A stretch of DNA of 11,706 bases from JAQIBY01 sp051747965. Lineage in GTDB: Bacteria; Bacteroidota; Bacteroidia; Bacteroidales; ML635J-15. The notes beneath the pieces are model-generated. The model saw nothing but the letters and a program-made list of their open reading frames with translations, did no database searches and was not told the origin of the DNA. Where the stretch lies: assembly GCA_051747965.1 (NCBI GenBank), contig JBNJGS010000080.1:1-11706 (forward strand), given 5' to 3'. Positions 6,876 to 11,706 of the stretch are shown here, one piece after another. How positions within the stretch are numbered: position 1 is the stretch's first letter; each line of letters opens with the position of its first letter. The translations under genes and the position numbers were made by a program.

Positions 6876-6881
6876 CATTTT
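6874..6881 (+). promoter_or_regulatory. Weak -7-like element for the divergent TPR protein gene
   Basis: The plus strand reads TACATTTT, one base off TAnnTTTG, overlapping the opposing -7 element. It would give a leader of about 80 bases before the ATG at 6972. No convincing -33 partner is seen, and the sequence is A/T-rich enough for chance matches. Confidence 0.2.
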
Positions 6882-6971
6882 TATTAGCTTTACGAAATTA
6901 ATTAATCTTTAAGAAAAAACAAAGTTAAAGTATCAACAATACCTTAGTACGTTATCACCATTACAAATGAT

Positions 6972-8483
6972 ATGAACAAATGTTTCACATATTTCAAAGC
7001 CGGCTTGCTTACCACAATCCTGATGTTCAACCTCCATGGCGGACTAATCTCACAGGGTCTTCCTCCTGATTATCAGGACATAAAAGACGATATCTATTCC
7101 TGTAATCTGAATTCTGCCAGGGAAAAAACAGATGACCTTTTGGCTGAAGACAGCAGTAATCCCTATGCCACACAATTGAAATTTGACAAAATTTTTGTTG
7201 ATATTATGTTGTTTGGTCAGGAAAATCTAAAGGAAACCTGGCTTACAGAAATCGGCGAAGCAACAAGTGTTATTGAAAACAGTTCATTGCCTCTGCTCCG
7301 CAAGCATTTACTGTTGAGCAATCTGTTTCTTCAGGACTGCGTGATTCAGATGGATGCGGGCAATCAGCTACGGGCTGTCAGTAGCTTTAAGACCGGCTTC
7401 AAGCATTACGAATCACTGAAAGATGCAGCAGAAAAGCCGGTCGGTCTGAAAAAGATTCAGGGCCTCTATGAAATTTTTGCCGGTATGGTGCCCGATGAAT
7501 ACCAGTGGGTAAAGAAGCTTCTGGGACTACGTGGAGATTATGAACAGGGATTGCACATTTTTCGTCAGTATCTCGATGATTGTCGGCATGCAGGTGATTA
7601 TTACGAAGCTGCATTTTATTATGCACTCTTCAGTGCTTTTTTAACAGATGAACCTGATGAGGGGTGGTCGTATTATTCTGCCAACATCACAAAGCACCGG
7701 GCCTCCCCCCTGTTCCGCCTGGGATACGCTATGCTTGGATCATCGGTGGGAAACACAAAAGAGGCGCTGAAAATATTGCAGGACAATTATGATCAACAGG
7801 GAGATACCAGGCTCCTGTTGCTGGATTTTCAGATCGGCAGTTTTTTACTCTATCAGCTTGATGAATCGGGAAAATCATATCTCAACAGGTTTTTACAAAC
7901 ATTTCCCGGAAGTAATCATAAACTCCAGGCCTGGAACCTGCTGTATCAATTCAGTGCTTTCACTGACAATCCATCAGAAAAAACAAAATCAAGGCAATCC
8001 CTTGTGCAAATGGCAGAAGCGGATAAAAAGATGGCTGAGCAGCCGGTTATCAGGGAAATAAATTCAGGGATTCCCTTGCTGAAACCCCTGTGCGGAGCCA
8101 GTCTCCTGTATAACGGCGGATATTACCGGGAGGCTAAACAGCAGCTAATCACCGGAACTGCTGAAATAACAAATTCACCACACAAGAAACATAAGCTTGA
8201 GTTTTACTATCGTATGGGAAGGATTGCTGATAAACTTTCTGAAACATCATCAGCAAAAAAATACTATATAAAAACCATTGCTTTAGGAAAACATGAAACC
8301 TGGTATTTTGCACCTCTTGCAGCACTCAAGCTGGCAGAGATATATGAAGACAACTCAGAACTGGCTGAGGCAAAACAGTATTTTGAATTGTGCCTTGATA
8401 TAAACAAGGGAGATTATCAGGCAGATTTCCAGCGGCAGGCCAAAGCAGGCTTGCAGCGTATTGGCAACAAAGACAAGCTGTAA
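6972..8483 (+). CDS. Exported TPR-type helical-repeat protein
   Basis: This gene encodes 503 residues. The start MNKCFTYFKAGLLTTILMF, ending near GGLISQG, looks like a signal peptide (about 1-28) with no lipobox cysteine, so the protein is probably periplasmic. The rest is almost entirely helical. TPR-like helix pairs are clearest near the C-terminus: about 377-396 (LLYNGGYYREAKQQL), 409-438 (YYRMGRIADKL) and 448-478 (ALKLAEIYEDNSELAEAKQYF). The central part, 160-205, has GLYEIFAGMVP followed by KKLLGLRGDYEQGLHIFRQYL, reminiscent of the Iml2/TTC39 (DUF3808) type of helical repeat; this is a resemblance only. Such proteins usually act as binding scaffolds, and the partner is unknown. The gene is divergent from the T9SS protein gene (147 bases between starts) and its stop lies 6 bases from the stop of the convergent DUF4294 gene, with no terminator between them. 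Confidence 0.85.
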   Translation: MNKCFTYFKAGLLTTILMFNLHGGLISQGLPPDYQDIKDDIYSCNLNSAREKTDDLLAEDSSNPYATQLKFDKIFVDIMLFGQENLKETWLTEIGEATSVIENSSLPLLRKHLLLSNLFLQDCVIQMDAGNQLRAVSSFKTGFKHYESLKDAAEKPVGLKKIQGLYEIFAGMVPDEYQWVKKLLGLRGDYEQGLHIFRQYLDDCRHAGDYYEAAFYYALFSAFLTDEPDEGWSYYSANITKHRASPLFRLGYAMLGSSVGNTKEALKILQDNYDQQGDTRLLLLDFQIGSFLLYQLDESGKSYLNRFLQTFPGSNHKLQAWNLLYQFSAFTDNPSEKTKSRQSLVQMAEADKKMAEQPVIREINSGIPLLKPLCGASLLYNGGYYREAKQQLITGTAEITNSPHKKHKLEFYYRMGRIADKLSETSSAKKYYIKTIALGKHETWYFAPLAALKLAEIYEDNSELAEAKQYFELCLDINKGDYQADFQRQAKAGLQRIGNKDKL

Positions 8484-8489
8484 TGAGAA

Positions 8490-9095
8490 TTACAGGCTGC
8501 CCTCCTCATATGCCTGCACAAGTGCCTCAATGGCTTTATCCTCTCCTTCCGGATCATAGTGATCTTTGAGATTGTGGCCAAAAAGCCTCGCCAGCCCCTG
8601 ATAGGTTCCTGCAAGAAACCCCCCTTTGAATTCCCTGAGGATGTCATAGGATGTTTCACCGGTTTCCCGGTCAATAAGCTTGATAAGCAGCAATCCCTGA
8701 GAAATGGTCATTTTCCTGATATCCTTACCATACCTCTCACGCAGTTGCTTTTCGCGATACCTGATGTATTGCTTTTGTAATCGCTCATCAGTTATGCGAC
8801 TCAAATGAGCTTCAATTTCTTTCATATTTTCCTGTATCAGCTGTGCATAAGGGTACACTTTTAAAAAATTTCTGACCAGTCGGGTATTTCTGTGGGTTTT
8901 TGAACGCTCCCGATCGGAAACCCTGGCCGGCACCAGGATTTCAGGCCCCATCATCACATAGTTTTCCGAATATAAGAAAAGGGAATCAAGATTTACGTCC
9001 GGTGCCCTGTAAACCTTCCTTTCTGTTTCAGACTGTGCGTTAACAACGACAGACACTGCCAGCAGGATCAAAAATATGAAATAATTTGTTTTCAT
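8490..9095 (-). CDS. DUF4294 domain-containing exported protein
   Basis: This gene encodes 201 residues from the ATG at 9095, which opens a standard signal peptide (MKTNYFIFLILLAVSVVVNA, then QSE). A further in-frame ATG at 9122 would add nine hydrophilic residues before it and is less likely. The mature part matches my knowledge of the Bacteroidota family DUF4294: RLVRNFLKVYPYAQL near 72-86, a long charged helix (about 90-122), SQGLLLIKLIDRETGETSY near 132-150, and HNLKDHYDPEGED near 174-186, before a short C-terminal helix. The biochemical role of the family is unknown to me. It is predicted to be periplasmic. The gene is convergent with the TPR gene and divergent from the transporter gene, with 56 bases between start codons, so it is probably a single-gene unit. 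No terminator is visible at its 3' end, which abuts the TPR gene. Confidence 0.88.
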   Translation of the reverse strand: MKTNYFIFLILLAVSVVVNAQSETERKVYRAPDVNLDSLFLYSENYVMMGPEILVPARVSDRERSKTHRNTRLVRNFLKVYPYAQLIQENMKEIEAHLSRITDERLQKQYIRYREKQLRERYGKDIRKMTISQGLLLIKLIDRETGETSYDILREFKGGFLAGTYQGLARLFGHNLKDHYDPEGEDKAIEALVQAYEEGSL

Positions 9096-9151
9096 ACGAG
9101 AAACATCTTTATCTGAGTACATTTTTCCAATAATTGTACCAAATTTGCAGC
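9096..9151. promoter_or_regulatory. Compact divergent promoter region (DUF4294 gene / eamA-lnt)
   Basis: These 56 bases separate two outward-reading ATGs and must carry both promoters unless these extend into the genes. On the plus strand TACATTTT at 9118-9125 is one base off the TAnnTTTG element and would give a leader of about 20 bases for the transporter gene. No good element is seen for the minus strand. Neither gene has a clear Shine-Dalgarno sequence. Confidence 0.3.
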
Positions 9152-10042
9152 ATGAATGAAAAAAGTGAACAAATCATCAATTGGCTGATGTTGATTTTGC
9201 TCAGTCTGATCTGGGGCAGCAGTTTTATTTTGATGAAATACGGCCTGCGAAGCTTTTCCTACGGACAGGTTGCCGGTTTTCGCATGTTCATTGCTTTTGT
9301 CACGCTTTTGCCGGTAGCTCTTTATCATATCAGAAAAATCACGAGAAAAAACTTTCTCTCGCTCGTGATTGTAGGTTTTATCGGTAATGCCATACCCGCC
9401 TTTTTGTTCACCCTTGCCGAAACAAGGATTGAATCAGCCATGGCCGGTATTCTCAATTCCATGACACCATTCTTCACCATGATCATCGGAGCCATTGTGT
9501 ACCGGGTGAAAATCCGCTGGATAAGTCTGGCCGGTGTATTTATCGGTCTTGGGGGTGCAATCGCTGTCATCACCAGCAATACAGACGATATCACGGGTAA
9601 AATCAATGCATTTGCTCTCTTTGTAGTACTTGCCACCATCATGTACGGCATCAACATCAACCATGTAAAATCCAAGCTCAATGAACTCAACGGCATACAG
9701 ATTGCATCCTTTGCATTTCTGATGGTTGGCCCGGCAGTTACTGCATACCTGCTCAGCACAGGTTTACCGAAAACTTTTTCACAGGAAAATGCCTGGAATG
9801 ATTTTCTTTATGTATTTTTACTCGGATTTTTTGGCTCAGCAGTGGCTGTTGTGATGGTCAATATCCTGATCCAGCGCAGCACTGCACTCTTCGCCTCTTC
9901 CACTACATATCTGATGCCCATTGTGGCCATCATATGGGGTATTATTGACGGAGAGAAGCTGAGCATTACACAATATGCCGGTATGGCATTTATTTTACTG
10001 GGTGTTTATCTGGTTAACAAACGTAAACGCAAATTACGATGA
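9152..10042 (+). CDS. EamA-family (drug/metabolite transporter superfamily) membrane protein
   Basis: This gene encodes 296 residues from the ATG at 9152; an in-frame TTG at 9134 would add six residues with no support. The protein is hydrophobic throughout, fitting ten membrane helices arranged as two EamA halves (about 10-140 and 150-290). Typical features are WGSSF in the first helix (21-25), the SAMAGILNSMTPFFT helix before the half-way point, the glycine-rich GVFIGLGGAIAV helix closing the first half, and MPIVAIIWG in the penultimate region of the second half. The C-terminus is strongly basic (NKRKRKLR), consistent with a cytoplasmic end. Members export amino acids, metabolites or drugs; the substrate cannot be told from sequence. 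It overlaps lnt by ATGA, so the two are probably co-transcribed and translationally coupled. Confidence 0.93.
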   Translation: MNEKSEQIINWLMLILLSLIWGSSFILMKYGLRSFSYGQVAGFRMFIAFVTLLPVALYHIRKITRKNFLSLVIVGFIGNAIPAFLFTLAETRIESAMAGILNSMTPFFTMIIGAIVYRVKIRWISLAGVFIGLGGAIAVITSNTDDITGKINAFALFVVLATIMYGININHVKSKLNELNGIQIASFAFLMVGPAVTAYLLSTGLPKTFSQENAWNDFLYVFLLGFFGSAVAVVMVNILIQRSTALFASSTTYLMPIVAIIWGIIDGEKLSITQYAGMAFILLGVYLVNKRKRKLR

Positions 10043-11658
10043 TGAAATTCACACAAAGAACACGGATTGCAATGGCTGCAGGCAGCGGGATTCTGATGAG
10101 TCTTGCCTACACACAATGGCACATGGGCTGGATTATGCTGATAGCTTTTGTTCCCCTGCTAATGGTGGAGGAATATATGTATCAGAACAAAGCCATGTTC
10201 CGGGGAAGCAATATCCTTGGTCTGAGCTTCCTGAGCTTTATTGTATGGAATCTGATTTCCACTTACTGGATATGGTTTGCTACTGCTGCAGGCTCCATTT
10301 TTGCCCTTTCGGCAAACGCCTTTTTTATGACAGTGCTGTTTGTCTTATACCATAAAATAAAACTGCGCCTGCCACGCAATGAGTCTTATATAGCACTTGT
10401 GGTGCTATGGGTGACCTTTGAATATTTCTACATGCAGGTAAAGCTCACCTGGCCATGGCTCAACCTGGGCAATGCATTTGCCAACAACGTACAGTGGATT
10501 CAGTGGTATGAATTTACAGGAGCATTGGGTGGAAGTATGTGGATACTTATCAGCAATCTCATCTTTTTTGAGATCATTCGGCGTCGCTTTATGCTGCCCA
10601 AAAAAGCAGGTACAAAAACCCACCTGATCGCGCTTGCTGTCATCATCATTCTGCCCCTGACCTACTCTGTCATCAGGTATCACAATTATGAGGATAAGGG
10701 TGTTGAGAAGGAAATTGTGATCATACAACCAAACATCGATCCGTACAATACAAAATTTTCAGGCCCGGTACGGGAACAATTGTTTGAGATGCTGACTCTG
10801 GCAGATTCGGTGATGGACAAAAATACCGATTATCTGATTTTTCCTGAAACTGCCCTGCCTTTGTACCTGAGTGAGGACTCCGTGGAATTTGAAAACGACA
10901 CGCACATCAAAATTTTACGAAACTTCAACAACAGACACCCAAAAACCAAATTGATTGTTGGTATGACAACCCGGAGATTTTATTTTTCCGAGGAAAGCAT
11001 CACCACCACGGCACATAAACATGATAATTTCTGGTTTGATGAATATAACACGGCCATACAGATTGATACCAGCGGGCAACATCAGATTTATCATAAATCC
11101 AAGCTTGTACCGGGTGTGGAAACACTGCCGTATGTGGATAACTGGAAGTGGCTGAATGACCTGATCATTGACCTCGGGGGTGCCCGAAACAGCCTTGGCT
11201 ATGACAAAGAACCCACGGTATTTGACAGTTCTGATGATTCCACGGGTGTTGCTGCCATCATTTGTTATGAATCGGTGTACGGGGGGTATGTTTCATCCTT
11301 TGTCCGCAGGGGAGCAGATTTGTTGTTTGTCATCACCAACGACGGATGGTGGCGCGACACACCGGGCTATAAACAGCATGCTGCATTTGCCCGCCTGCGA
11401 GCCATTGAAAACAGACGATCGGTGGCCAGATCTGCCAACACCGGAATCTCATCTCTGATCAACCAAAGGGGAGATATCATTGAAAGCCGCGGATGGTGGC
11501 AGAAGGCAGTGATTAAAGGAGAAATAAAATCAAACGATGAACTGACATTTTATTCACGTTTTGGCGATTACCCGGGCAGAATTTCCACACTTGTAGCTGT
11601 ACTGATTCTGCTGCACTGGATAAGTATGGTGCTGATGAAAAAACGGCAGGGACAGTAA
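10039..11658 (+). CDS. lnt: Apolipoprotein N-acyltransferase
   Basis: Lnt transfers an acyl chain from phospholipid to the free amino group of the lipidated N-terminal cysteine, the last step of lipoprotein maturation in the inner membrane. The product has 539 residues, close to the usual 500-540. The N-terminal part (about 1-215) is a bundle of membrane helices; residues about 225-500 form the periplasmic nitrilase domain; a final helix lies at about 514-533. The catalytic triad is visible: Glu270 (LIFPETALP), Lys353 (YHKSKLVPGVE) and Cys409 (IICYESVYG). Glu361 and the CYE motif match the residues around E. coli Glu343 and Cys387. ITNDGWW and the final RAIENRRSVARSANTGISS segment are also typical. 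The LVPGVE form instead of LVPFGE is what I expect in Bacteroidota. Translation starts at ATG 10039 inside the eamA stop (ATGA); the ATG at 10042 is equally possible. Confidence 0.97.
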   Translation: MMKFTQRTRIAMAAGSGILMSLAYTQWHMGWIMLIAFVPLLMVEEYMYQNKAMFRGSNILGLSFLSFIVWNLISTYWIWFATAAGSIFALSANAFFMTVLFVLYHKIKLRLPRNESYIALVVLWVTFEYFYMQVKLTWPWLNLGNAFANNVQWIQWYEFTGALGGSMWILISNLIFFEIIRRRFMLPKKAGTKTHLIALAVIIILPLTYSVIRYHNYEDKGVEKEIVIIQPNIDPYNTKFSGPVREQLFEMLTLADSVMDKNTDYLIFPETALPLYLSEDSVEFENDTHIKILRNFNNRHPKTKLIVGMTTRRFYFSEESITTTAHKHDNFWFDEYNTAIQIDTSGQHQIYHKSKLVPGVETLPYVDNWKWLNDLIIDLGGARNSLGYDKEPTVFDSSDDSTGVAAIICYESVYGGYVSSFVRRGADLLFVITNDGWWRDTPGYKQHAAFARLRAIENRRSVARSANTGISSLINQRGDIIESRGWWQKAVIKGEIKSNDELTFYSRFGDYPGRISTLVAVLILLHWISMVLMKKRQGQ

Positions 11659-11669
11659 GAATACCGTGG

Positions 11670-11704
11670 CTTACTCCTCTGCCGACTATGAGTCGGGGGA
11701 TAAG
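11670..11704 (+). terminator. Hairpin after lnt, possible terminator or repeat, cut by window edge
   Basis: ccgact at 11682-11687 pairs with agtcgg at 11691-11696 around a three-base loop, and ctta at 11670-11673 can pair with taag at 11701-11704 with mismatches between. It lies 12 bases past the lnt stop, where a terminator would be expected, but no T-run is visible before the window ends, so it may instead be the edge of an intergenic repeat. Confidence 0.4.
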
Positions 11705-11706
11705 GT

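Noticed and set aside
9325..9759. A 144-codon minus-strand frame
   Set aside because: It is antisense to the EamA transporter, whose membrane helices and motifs are clear.
1..11706. A search for a defence system, toxin-antitoxin pair, CRISPR array, prophage or biosynthetic cluster
   Set aside because: All large genes are recognisable as metabolic, envelope, transport or secreted proteins, and no spaced direct repeats, integrase or toxin-like pair was seen.

Overview
The window looks like a chromosomal segment of a Bacteroidota (Bacteroidetes) bacterium. The evidence is a secreted protein with a type IX secretion (Por) C-terminal sorting domain, two exact matches to the Bacteroidota -7 promoter element TAnnTTTG, weak or absent Shine-Dalgarno sequences, a DUF4294 protein (a Bacteroidota family) and the LVPGVE form of apolipoprotein N-acyltransferase. 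No rRNA, tRNA, CRISPR array, transposase or integrase was found.

Layout. Positions 1-1976 (minus) hold most of urocanate hydratase (hutU, histidine breakdown), cut at its C-terminus by the window edge. Positions 1977-2653 are non-coding and are packed between 2070 and 2527 with three separate large inverted repeats, one of which contains a further hairpin. A terminator at 2594-2634 then ends a minus-strand pair of small, overlapping, paralogous lipoprotein genes (2654-3208 and 3198-3635). Their promoter abuts a perfect 15-bp palindromic terminator (3685-3714). That terminator ends a minus-strand gene (3735-6824) for a 1029-residue T9SS-exported protein made of a jelly-roll-like domain, three OB-fold-like modules, two Ig-like modules and the sorting domain.

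Divergent from it is a plus-strand gene for an exported TPR-type helical-repeat protein (6972-8483). This converges, with only 6 bases between stops, on a minus-strand DUF4294 gene (8490-9095). Divergent from that, a plus-strand pair encodes an EamA-family membrane transporter (9152-10042) and apolipoprotein N-acyltransferase lnt (10039-11658), joined by an ATGA overlap. A hairpin after lnt is truncated by the window end.

Functional links. Lnt completes acylation of lipoproteins, and the window encodes two lipoproteins with clear lipoboxes, but this is a general housekeeping relation and not evidence of a dedicated system. The remaining genes look like ordinary chromosome content. The parts that ordinary annotation does not explain are the inverted-repeat cluster, the duplicated lipoproteins and the modular T9SS protein with no visible catalytic domain.
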